Assembly: GCF_963678635.1 (NCBI RefSeq)
Contig: NC_087064.1
Span: 36,589,716-36,653,715, forward strand
Direction of reading: 5' to 3'
Length of the DNA: 64,000 bases
From: Symsagittifera roscoffensis
Taxonomy: Eukaryota > Xenacoelomorpha > Acoela > Convolutidae
Under the pieces are notes generated by a model. It was not told where the DNA came from. It saw only the letters and a program-made list of their open reading frames with translations, and did not search any database. The position numbers were made by a program, and so were the translations under genes. Each line of letters opens with the position of its first letter. Within the stretch, counting starts at the first letter, position 1. Positions 35,981 through 45,676 of the stretch are shown in pieces.

Positions 35981-37160
35981 CGCGATTAACTTTCCATATA
36001 TAAAAAGTTGATTTGCTACTCTTTAATCGCTCTCTAATTCAACTGTTGATCATACCTAGTTTCGCGCCCAACCTGTTCAATTAATGCAGTTTAAGCAAGC
36101 TTGGATAAAATATTAATCTCTCGCCTTCCGCCACATTTAAAACTCAACTTAAGAAAACAATTTAAGAATTAAATGATTCAAGGAAGCTTGGCACGGCTAA
36201 CATCATAACAAGTTTTAAGAGATTTGTTTTTCATACTTTGCATATTAACATCACAAATTTAAAATTAATATTCAGTCGAACAACGAACAAAGTTGAAACT
36301 TTGAAACTGAGAAGAATTTGAAAAAAAAAAAAATCAGTTTTTTAGTTATTAAAATCAAAATACTGTTGAAAATCTCAAAAACATGATGCCATGTTTTGAT
36401 GAAGAGATCCCAAAAAATGGTATGTGAAGTTTTTTTTCTCTCAGAAGGTGAAAAACAAATGTTCATTCAGACGGTGATTGGCAAATCTTGATATATTCAG
36501 ACCATGTTGACCGCAGTGAATTCACAGTTAGCCATATCTTTGATTGTTTTGCCTTGGAATTTTTTTGACATTATTCGCTCCCGTCGCTGATCAAAAGACA
36601 CAATATGTTATTCACCGAGCCTGACACTTTCTCAAACCTAATTGTGATAGTAAAATTTCAGTCTTAGGTCTTGTTTAAAAAATAGAATGGCTGCAGTGAC
36701 TGGGATTATGAAAGTGTTAGCGTAAAAACAATTGATGGAAGATTTAATGGGAACCTGTTGAAAGTTTTGTTCTGCTTTTTTATTACCAAAATGAGACTGA
36801 GCAATGAGTGGAAGTCTTATATGGCTTTGTATCATGGCAAAAATTTAATAACCGTTTGAACCTTAACTTCTCTAATTCGTTTTTCAACTTAATAGTTTAT
36901 TAATTGAAGCAAAAAAAATTAAAAACTTTAAACAACAAGCAAGCAATTAAGTACAATTGATTTAAAACTTTCTGGTGCAATACTTGAACAAGATATTGTG
37001 CGTCTGCTTAAACTGAGGAAAGTTTAGGTAAAAGCACCGCCTACGCATTCGTTTTAAATTGGAATTGCATCGCATTCCCATTGATACAGACTGCCCCAAT
37101 TGGCTACTTTTGATCACGAGTTTTTTGATAGTTATTGGAACGAAATGTATATTAGTTAGA
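35981..37160. other. No feature recognised
   Basis: A/T-rich with no convincing gene. Short frames such as 36272-36466 have no supporting feature. Confidence 0.35.
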
Positions 37161-37165
37161 TTTTA

Positions 37166-38460
37166 AAGGTTCGAGGCAGGGGCGGATGTAGAATTTTTCG
37201 TCGACCCTTTTTTTAGGTTCTCCGAGCTATCCCAAAGCACTTAAAAGACCCTGTTTTTTGGCCAAATTTTCTGTGCGGCAGGCAAAAATTTGAAAAAACA
37301 GGCCAAAAAAAAGCCCCCCCTTCAAAATAACAAAATAAGTAATATTGGCGCTGAAGGCGCCTTTTGAAAAACTTTAGGGTCCATCAGCCAAAAATGGATA
37401 TCTCAAAATAGTACAAAGTGGGGACCCTTTGGGTCGGCAGGTGGTCAAATCCCCAAAAAAGAGTCGTCCGCCTCTTCAAAATTTGCCTTCCCTCAAAAGA
37501 AGGAGTACGAAACATAAGAAATGAATGTTTTGAGAAACAATATTTTTTTTTTGCGCATACTCTGCTACAAAACTTTTAAAGCAAAATGGGCGATGAAGTT
37601 GCGACACTAAAAGATAAAATTGTGAACACGGAAAGTTGTGAACACGGAAATACCTGAATGTTCCGAATATCTTTCAAGGTCAATGGAGGAGTCTTCGCTG
37701 TCAAAAAATGGATAAAGTTTTCAAAAAAAGAAAACAACAAATTTTTGAGATTTATTTGAAAATCAAGCCCCCCACGCTATGTTGAGTACAAAGTGATATA
37801 CTTTGCATTAGGCTGATAATATCAGAAATTGTTGCAATTAGAGTCGTGTATGGAAACAAGTTAGGAAATTAATACAATACATGAGCTTAGGTTGAATCAA
37901 TTTTTTAAAAATTTTAAAGGTTTGAGGCAGGGGCGGATGTAGAATTTTTCGTCGACCCTTTTTTTTAGGTTCTCCGAGCTATCCCAAAGCACTAAAAAGA
38001 CCCTGTTTTTTGGCCAAAGTTTCTGTGCGGCAGGCAAAATTTTGAAAAAACAGGCCAAAAAAAAGCTCCCCCTTCAAAATAACAAAATAAGTAATATTGG
38101 CGCTGAAGTTGCGACACTAAAAGATAAAATTGTGAACACGGAAAGTTGTGAACACGGAAAGTTGTGAACACGGAAAGTTGTGAACACGGAAATACCTGAA
38201 TGTTCCGAATATCTTTCAAGGTCAATGGAGGAGTCTTCGCTGTCAAAAAATGGATAAAGTTTTCACAAAAAGAAAACAACAAATTTTTGAGATTTATTTG
38301 AAAATCAAGCCCCCCACGCTATGTTGAGTACAAAGTGATATACTTTGCATTAGGCTGATAATATCACAAATTGTTGCAATTAGAGTCGTGTATGGAAACA
38401 AGTTAGGAAATTAATACAATACATGAGCTTAGGTTGAATCGATTTTTTAAAAATTTTTAT
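37166..38460. repeat. Tandem duplication carrying a hAT-like MITE and an expanded 16-mer
   Basis: Unit 1 (37166-37914) and unit 2 (37915 to about 38460) both begin AAAGGTT(C/T)GAGGCAGGGG and end in GAAATTAATACAATACATGA and GCTTAGGTTGAAT. Each starts with a minus-oriented family D MITE. Unit 2 lacks about 235 bp between two TGAAG words (37357-37592 of unit 1). The 16-mer TTGTGAACACGGAAAG is present about twice in unit 1 (37619-37650) and four times in unit 2 (38130-38192). Confidence 0.75.
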
Positions 38461-38654
38461 TTGGATTCCAAATCAAGTATGAAAGGATTTAAATATGTTA
38501 TCACACTTAACAACCTAAAAGCTCGTTTTGTGGTAGTCAAACTGGATAAAAAACCGACCCTGCGCAAAACTTCGTGAAACGATAGTACTATAAGTATAGA
38601 CGGTTGCCGCGCAACCAAATTGATTTAAGCAAAATCAAATGTAAATTGAAGATT

Positions 38655-38868
38655 AGGTATGTCAAACAGGGGCAAATCTAGGGACTTTTATCGACGGGGG
38701 GGGGGGGGGGGGGGGGTCGGCAGATTTTCAAAAAAAAAATTCAAAATCTTCAAAAAAATTTCTTTTTTACTTCTCCCAAATCACTATTTAGACCCAAGCA
38801 ATTTTTTTGAAAAAACAGGCCAAAAAAAGCATTTTGAGGATTTTTGGGAAAAAATGCATTTTTAGGTA
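38655..38868 (-). repeat. Family D-like MITE fragment with a G-run
   Basis: CAGGGGCAAATCTAGGG at the left resembles the family terminal repeat. A run of about 20 G lies at 38696-38716, followed by family words (CAAGCAATTTTTTTG, AAAACAGGCCAAAAAAAGC). No real gene. Confidence 0.4.
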
Positions 38869-38870
38869 AG

Positions 38871-39496
38871 ATAACATAAAAGAGTGAAAAATGAATTTTT
38901 ATTAACAACTCTAAAGGCTCCAAAAAACTACTAGAATTATTCAGAAATTCAAATACGTATTCATCAGAAGTCTAGATGCTAGTCATCCATTTTTTGTTGA
39001 CTGAAGTTGTTTGGTAAATATTTTAGATGGTTTCAAAAATATACGAATGATCAAAAAACTAAGTATCAATTGAAAATGCATGCAAAGTTTTACATTTGTA
39101 AAAATATCGTAGATGAAAAAGAAAGTTTTTGTGCAATAAAAAACATTGGTTTTTCGCGAGAATCATGAAGCGCTTTTGTTCATGATTCTCGTTGAAGCGG
39201 TTCATGATTCTAGCAAAAAACCAATGTTTTTTATTGCTCAAAAACGTTTTTTGTCATCTACCCTGTTATTACAAATGTAATACTTTGCATGCAATTTCAA
39301 TTGATACTTAGTTTTTTGATCAATCGTCTATTTTTGAAACCATTTAAAATATTTACCATACAATTTCAGTCAACAAAAATTAGATGACTAGCATCTAGAC
39401 TTCTGATTAATACGTATTTATATTTCTGAATAATGATACTAATCTTTTTAGAGCCTTTAGAGCTGTTATTAAAAATTCATTTTTCATGTTATTTAA
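38871..39496. repeat. Long foldback (inverted repeat), arms of about 300 bp
   Basis: The left arm begins ATAACATAAAAGAGTG and the right arm ends CATTTTTCATGTTAT. Paired words include CTCTAAAGGCTC / GAGCCTTTAGAG, GTCTAGATGCTAGTCATC / GATGACTAGCATCTAGAC and AAAACATTGGTTTTT / AAAAACCAATGTTTT. The arms meet at a loop of about 25 nt near 39165-39185, which itself repeats CATGATTCTCG. A transcript would form a long hairpin. No transposase is visible. Confidence 0.8.
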
Positions 39497-40939
39497 CTGT
39501 TTAATTTGAGAAAAACAACTTCTGGGAAATTTTAGTCAATTAAATTCCAGGTATAATAATTAATTAATTTTTCCCCAAAGTTCTCGTTAGTGAATTGTAT
39601 GATAAGCATTCTTGTTTTTTGGAAGGCAGTCTAGTCTGCGGGTTTAGAATGTGGAAATTCAATTGTTTTGGTGAGAACAGTTTCGGAATCTCTATCAGAG
39701 CTGAGCGTTACTGATAATTATTTCGTTTCTCATTTTAATTCGCGAAGAAAATTAGGTTTGTAACACCATCTAAAGAAAAGCAAAAGCATAACACAGCCCC
39801 TACGTGAAGTTTTTTAACGTAAAAAACTTTGCTCTCGATAGTTTTCATACGATAAAATTTCGTCTTCTTTGTCAAAATTTCGTCTTCTATTTTTTATAAT
39901 TAAAGTGTTTGACATAACATTAGTGTGAAAAAACGAAAGGGAGGATTATCATCTTGGTCATCCCTCCTCTTTAGGGAGTGTCATCTCTCCTTTTTAATTG
40001 TAGTACCATTGTTCTCATGAGGTCTTCAACCATCAAGTCCGCCATCCATTGGTAGATTTTGGGCACATTGGCGAAGAAACTTCCCCCGTGCACTCATTGG
40101 AAGGGGTGCCTGCTCTTGCCCGCTCGTAACTGGCCACCCCGTGCAGACACTGGGGTTCGGTGGTGCCACACTTGAACGCGTACAGGGGACTGCTGTCGTC
40201 ATAGCGACAGATTGAGGATCCCTTCATTTTATCATCTTCTTCTTTCATTTACATTTTTTCTAAATCCACGATATCGATATAGCTTAACTTGGTAAAATAA
40301 AGCATTGTCGTATCCTAATTTTAACTATGTTGATTAAAATTTATGTGCTCATAAAGGGTTTTGGATGTTACAGGTACTTGAACTTGACTTTAAAAGCAGT
40401 TCAACAGTTTTTGACCTTCAAAGCAGGTTTTGAAATGGTTTCAGTTATTTTTCTGATAATCATGATGATAACTCCACTTAAATTTTCACACGGAATCTCA
40501 ATGATATTGAGCGTGTCAATTTTCAGCCCCTCTTTGAAAAAAAATTACATGTAAATGTTAGAAACTATTTTTGGCTATATGGTAACAGAGAAGATAATGA
40601 AAGATATGAATACTTTCCTTTGTGATACTCTCTACACATACGTGGTCCTCGCGACACCAGTGGAAGCTGTAGGGGTTGGAGTTGGACGCGAACATGGACT
40701 GTCTGAAGTAGGCCTACACTCCATCCAACACATCAAAACAGCAGCTTCATTCTTGGAGTACTAATTAAGCCAATATTTCCCAAATGTTCAGCTTGACATG
40801 TCTCCGTCAAATCGTCAATCACTTTTTGAATTTGTATTTCAAATTTTGGGCTTAACCTACAAACTTGTTTCGTATTTTTTACTTTAGTTATGTTTCCCTG
40901 CCAGATTGCAGATGTTGAAAACAAAAAAGTTTTTTTTTG

Positions 40940-41200
40940 GGTTACTGCAGGCCGGGCTGATTCAGGAGGGGGCGAACGCCCCCTCCTCTCAGGGATTGGA
41001 CCCAAAGAGTCCCCCCTTAAAAATCATTTAATGACCACATTTTTTCTAAATGTCGAAATTGTTCTAAAAGCGGCTTTGGCTCCAGTGTATACTAAATTTG
41101 AGAGGTAGCGCGCGCCGGAAAAAAACGCATTTTTCTGATCAAAATTTTTCAAAAAGTGCCGAAAAACGGCATGATTGACCTATTATTTTTGTCTGTCTTT
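40940..41200 (+). repeat. hAT-like MITE family D, diverged copy
   Basis: Contains AGGGATTGGACCC, AAAGAGTCCCCCC, TTTGGCTCCAGTGTATACTAA, GAGAGGTAGCGCGCG and AAAGTGCCGAAAAACGGC in family order. Terminal repeats have decayed. It sits in an intron of the degenerate protease. Confidence 0.5.
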
Positions 41201-41399
41201 TTTTTACGTAAAAAAGTTCGACAAAATTTTCGACGAAACTGACATTGTAATTTAACAGAGTAACATAAAAAAGTAACAAAAAGATCAAAGTTAGGAAGAA
41301 AAAAATTAAATTGAACAACAAGTAACCAGCGTAACCAACTTTAGTTTAAAACGTAGAAAAGACTTTATGTGCGTTGAAATTCGCATCTCAGTAAAGTGG

Positions 41400-41600
41400 A
41401 AAAAAATTGATTATAATTTTGTTTCATTCTCAGTGTGAACAAAAGTGAAAAAAATCGATTATAATGAATGAAAAAAAGGATTTTGCTGCCTCGAAAAATA
41501 AAAGTATTATAATCCATTTTTAATTGATTATAATCGATTTGTTTTCACTTTTGTGGACACTGACAAGGAAACTCAATTATAATCGATTTTTATTCATGGA
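41400..41600. repeat. TTATAATCGATT-type AT motif cluster
   Basis: Repeated ATTATAATCGAT, ATTATAATCCATTTTTAATTG and ATTATAATCGATTTG words, as at 15010-15730 and 23330-23470. The cluster ends just outside the splice donor of the protease exon at 41625. Confidence 0.45.
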
Positions 41601-42413
41601 ACTCCAATGCGGGTTATGGCATACCTCCAGTGGTCTCTCTGGGTTTTCGAGGTATTTGGGAGGTATTTGATCCGACGGCTCCAAGGAGAGGTTTCTGAGC
41701 TCCATAGGGAACCAGTTCCATGCACATCGGGAGAATGGGAGAAGAGTCAAAGACCGGCTGGTCAATTTGCACTAGAGCGATGTCATTAGGGAAATGTTCC
41801 TTGAACTTGAAACTGAAACTCAAAACTTTTCTGATAATTAGTACATTTTGCAAGAGTGAGATACAAGAGTTGAATTAGACGTGCAGATTGTTTTGGTAAT
41901 TTCAAAAAATTGCGATTATTCGTATTAAAAAAGTAATGGCCAGTTTCTATGAATCTTTTTTGAATCTTTTTGAAAGTATCGCAGAAATTGTATTTTCGTA
42001 ATGAAATGAGTGACTATTTGAGTCAAATTTATAGTCATTTATTTCATTCGACTGAAACCTGATGATTTTTGTCGACTAATTAATTAAGAACCCAGCACTT
42101 TTTGCAGACATCTCAATGATACTGAAAAATGGATAAGTTATGATCTACCTACACAGAAACCCATATTTTTTTTTTGCCAATTTAAAAAAAATTTCAGCGG
42201 AAGCCTATCTCATCTTTTGGCATGCGCACCACTCCAATTACTGTTTGAATTGGAAGGATATGCATGCCAGTAAACGTTAAAAACTTCTGCTGGAGAATTT
42301 TTTAAAATAAAAATGGGCAAAAAAAAACGAAAATTACCGGCTGCAAAATCAAAAAAAAGATCAGTCGAAAACAATCTGGAAAAAATTTCAAAGATGTAAG
42401 CTTCTATTTATTA

Positions 42414-42971
42414 TTTTTGTTCCGACTTTCGATACAAAAGTAACGGAATATTTGTGCTCGGGGTGGGTTTTTTTCTTCAGACAAATTTCGACTTTTTAAC
42501 TAGCCATTTTTGACGGAAATTTTTTATATCATTCGCAAGCTATTGTTCTCCTGAGCTTAAATTTGAAAAGATATTTTACCTGTGATCATTTTTCGTAAAT
42601 TTATGAGGGTTTAAAGATTGCCATTTTGGCCATTTTGACCAATTTGGGACATTTAACGCGCGATAAATTCGCGCTATTAACGCGTAAGCGGAGAAAAAAT
42701 CCGCCTTAGAAATCGTTCCAAATTGGTTGTAAGAAGCTTATTTGCCATTATTGATTTGTTACAAGGAGCGAAAACTATTGTTTTGTGTTTTATATGGCTT
42801 GTGGGGGGATGATTTTCATAGAAAAATTTTCAAATTTTAGAAAAAAAATTTTGTTTCATTTTAATTTATTTATTTTAATTTTTTTATGTTGTTTATGTTA
42901 TTACTGCTCCATAAACGTTAAAAGGCAGTCGGAACTTTCAGGGCTTCCTCCTAATACGAGCAGTCTTGTTT
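42414..42971 (+). repeat. HINE-like family A, full-length copy
   Basis: Starts TTTTTGTTCCGACTTTCG and ends CAGTCGGAACTTTCAGGGCT, then TCCTCCTAATACGAGCAG and TCTTG. The interior landmarks are complete. The 3' hairpin is damaged (CCTCCTAAT instead of GCCCTGAT). Confidence 0.7.
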
Positions 42972-43708
42972 TCGTTTGGTGTCAGTTGAAATAATTAGTA
43001 AAAAAATTTTGAAAAAAGATGAATTTTGTCCAAAATTTTCATATTTGTCTCAGTGCCTTAAATCAAACGTAGATCGTGCGATGAGAAGACGCGAGCAAGA
43101 AAAAAATAGAGACCAAAAAATCAGAGAAACAAAAATTTCTCAAAATCACAAAAAATTTTCAATTTTACTTTGCAGCTCAAATCGCGGGTTTGTTCCACAG
43201 TACATTAATTTTTTTTGTAGTGCCTGAATGTTAGAGGAAAAAAACACCCAAAAGTAATGTTTATCCACGCTAATTTTAGACTGGGATGTATGATTTACTC
43301 ATTTCAAAACCTGGAACAAAATGGAGCATATTTTTCATTTCGAATTAGGTTTCTTCTGATTGGAAGGTGACGTTTTGTTAATTCATATAAAGAAATTTCT
43401 GCCAATTTTGTATTTTCCTCATTTATTAATTTAAGCTTAAAAAAGAAAAGACCCAAGCAATTATGAGCCTCTAGTTTGTGCTTTAAGTTTTTTACCACAA
43501 ATTGGAAACAAAACTGCAATTAAGACAAAACTACACAAGGATAGACGGTTGCTCTTTAAGATGCACAAATTTTCCGACCAGGCTGTGTTAATAAGAAAAA
43601 CCCTGAATGGAAGAATTTTTGTACATCAAGAAAAAAAATTACAACTTTTTACTGCATTTTTGTTCTTGCAGTTCAACTTCCCATTATTTTACAGACACAA
43701 ATAAAAAC

Positions 43709-43990
43709 AAGACTGCTCGTATCAGGGCAAAGTCCTGAATGTTCCAACTGCCTTTTAAGGTTTATGGAGCAGTATGAACATTAAGAAATTAAATGCAAGA
43801 AAAAATAAAATGAAAAATTTTTTTTCTAAAACTTGAAATTTTTTAATGAAAATTACCCCCCCACACGCCATAAAAAGTACAAAAGGATAGATTTTGCTCC
43901 TTGTAAAAAACCAATTATGGTGAATACGCTTCTTTTAACCAATTTGGAACGATTTCTAAGACGGATTGACTCTTCGCTTACGGAAAAAAA
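43709..43990 (-). repeat. HINE-like family A, 5'-truncated
   Basis: Minus-strand copy beginning at the 3' hairpin block (CAAGACTGCTCGTATCAGGG, then CAAAGTCCTGAATGTTCC) and ending near CTTCGCTTACG. The 5' half is missing. Confidence 0.65.
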
Positions 43991-44127
43991 CGCTTATGAT
44001 GAGATGAACGCTTCTTCACATATCTAAACAGCAAAAACTACGCTGTGAAAATGTTTTGTTTGTTTTATAGTTAATGCCAAATTGATAGCAATATCGATGA
44101 CTTTGAGCATTTAGTTGGTCACAAACT

Positions 44128-44890
44128 ACTGCTGATTTAAATTGACCGGACACAAAAACGAACATCTGAAATTTCAAACGTGTTTTCCTCAAATTGGGTC
44201 AAGTTTAGAAAAAATGAAAGAAAACAACAATGCTTTAAATTTCACAAGAATTAATCTTAACCAATTTGAAACAAGACTGCTCGTATCAGGGCGAAGCACT
44301 GAATGTTCCGACTGCCTTCTAAGGTTTATGGAGCAGTAATGACCTAATAAAATTAAATGTAAGAAATTAAATTGAAATTTTTTTTTCTGAAAATTATTTT
44401 TTTTTACAAAAATTATCCCCCCACACGCCATATAAAGAACAAAAGGATGAATTTGGCTCCTTGAAACAAATCATATAAAAAAAAATATTTTACAATTAGT
44501 GTATAAATTTATTGTACAATTTTTTTTACAAATAAATCAATCTCTAAGACGGATTAAATCTCCGCTTACTCGTTAATAGCGCGAAATATATCGCGCGTTA
44601 ATTGTCCCAAATTGGCCAAAATGGCAATATTTGAACCTCCATAACTTTACCAAAAATGATCACAGGAAAAATATCTTTTCAAATTTAAGCTCAGGACAAC
44701 AACACCTTTTGAATGATATAAAAAAATTCCGTCCAAAATGGCTAGTTAAAAAGTCGAAATGTCTGAACAAAAAAAAATCCACCCCGAGAACAAATATTCC
44801 GTTACTTTCGTATCGAAAGTCGGAACAAAAAATACGTTTGAGATTTCAATTTTGTTTGTTTTGTCCGGATAGTTTAGAGCAGCTTTGTTT
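44128..44890. mobile_element. Tc1/mariner-like MITE fragment split by a HINE-like insertion
   Basis: 44128-44211 (CTGCTGATTTAAATTGACCG, then CAAATTGGGTCAAGTTTAG) matches the left end of the foldback at 13626. 44832-44890 (ACGTTTGAGATTTCAA, then TTTTGTCCGGATAGTTTA) matches the right end. A family A copy (44270-44831) separates them. Confidence 0.55.
44270..44831 (-). repeat. HINE-like family A, full-length copy
   Basis: Minus strand. The hairpin block CAAGACTGCTCGTATCAGGG / CGAAGCACTGAATGTTCCG is at the left, and CGAAAGTCGGAACAAAAA at the right. It is nested in the MITE fragment. Confidence 0.75.
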
Positions 44891-45142
44891 AGCATCTCAG
44901 ATTAAATAGTTTTTTAGACACTGTTTTTACTTGAAGAAATGAGCCATAAACTGAAACTCAATGTTAAAAGGGGTAGTTATAGGTTAATAACCTTCGTTCA
45001 TTTACGTTAACAGTAAAATATTGTCAACAGTTTGGCAATTAATATAAATGATCGAATCATGATTTTTTGAAATTCGAAATGAGTTATCAGTCAAATTGAT
45101 GGACAGTTTCCTGTGCTAGCTGAATTTGCTGAATGGCAATAA

Positions 45143-45676
45143 CAAACCAGACTGCTCGTATCAGAGCAAAGCCCTGAATGTTCCGACTGCCTTTTAAGGT
45201 CTGTGGAGCAGCGTACATGAAAAATTTTAATGTAATAAAATTAAAAAAAAATCTCTTTTAAAAAAAAAATTGGCATTTTTTGGTGAAAACATCCCCCACA
45301 CGCCATATTAAGTACAAACTGATAAGTTTTGCTCCTATTAACAAATCGTTTATGACATATAAGCTTCCTTGAATCAGCTTAGAACTATTTATAATACGGA
45401 TTAAATCTCGCTTACGCGTTAATAGCGCGCAATATATCGCGCGTTAATTGTCCCAAATTGGCCAGAATGGCAATATTTAAAACCCCATAACTTTGAGAAA
45501 AATCATCACAGGTGAATTATTTTTTCAAGTTTAAGCTCAAGATAAGAATACATTTTGAATGATTTAAGAAAATTCCGTCAAAAATTGCTAGTTAAAAAGT
45601 CGAAATTTGTCTGAAGAAAAAAACCCACCCCGAGCACAAAAATTCCGTTACTTTAGTACCGAAAGTCGGAACAAAA
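45143..45676 (-). repeat. HINE-like family A, full-length copy
   Basis: Minus strand, from CCAGACTGCTCGTATCAGAG / CAAAGCCCTGAATGTTCCG to CCGAAAGTCGGAACAAAAA, with GCGCGTTAATTGTCCCAAATT and CCGAGCACAAAAATTCCGTT inside. Confidence 0.75.

Larger units (their letters stand above)
39971..41812 (-). pseudogene. Trypsin-like serine protease, degenerate, three exons recognised
   Basis: Exon at 41812-41625: after TTTTGAGTTTCAG it reads FKEHFPNDIALVQIDQPV with the catalytic Asp, then PILPMCMEL, ending CTGGAG/GTATGC in phase 1. Next exon at about 40713-40629: after GTGTAG, phase 1, GLLQTVHVRVQ and RMCRE. Last exon at about 40221-39971: SSICRYDDSSPLYAF, then LHGVASY, with a break at a run of five G (40087-40083), after which the family's end SFFANVPKIYQWMADLM continues one base out of frame to TAA at 39971. 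Aligned from the Cys, the catalytic Ser position is Asp and the oxyanion Gly is Tyr. The last exon lacks a good acceptor, and no exon with the catalytic His was found upstream. It is a pseudogene or, at best, a non-catalytic homologue. Confidence 0.6.

Noticed and set aside
38141-38192. CRISPR-like array at the repeated 16-mer
   Set aside because: Units abut with no spacers. It is a short tandem repeat in a eukaryotic genome.
40733-41005. Minus-strand 90-codon frame (IQIQKVIDDLTETCQAEHLG) as a protease exon
   Set aside because: It resembles the mid-domain region of trypsins, but it has no phase-compatible acceptor and competes with the better exon at 40713-40629, which follows in phase from 41625.
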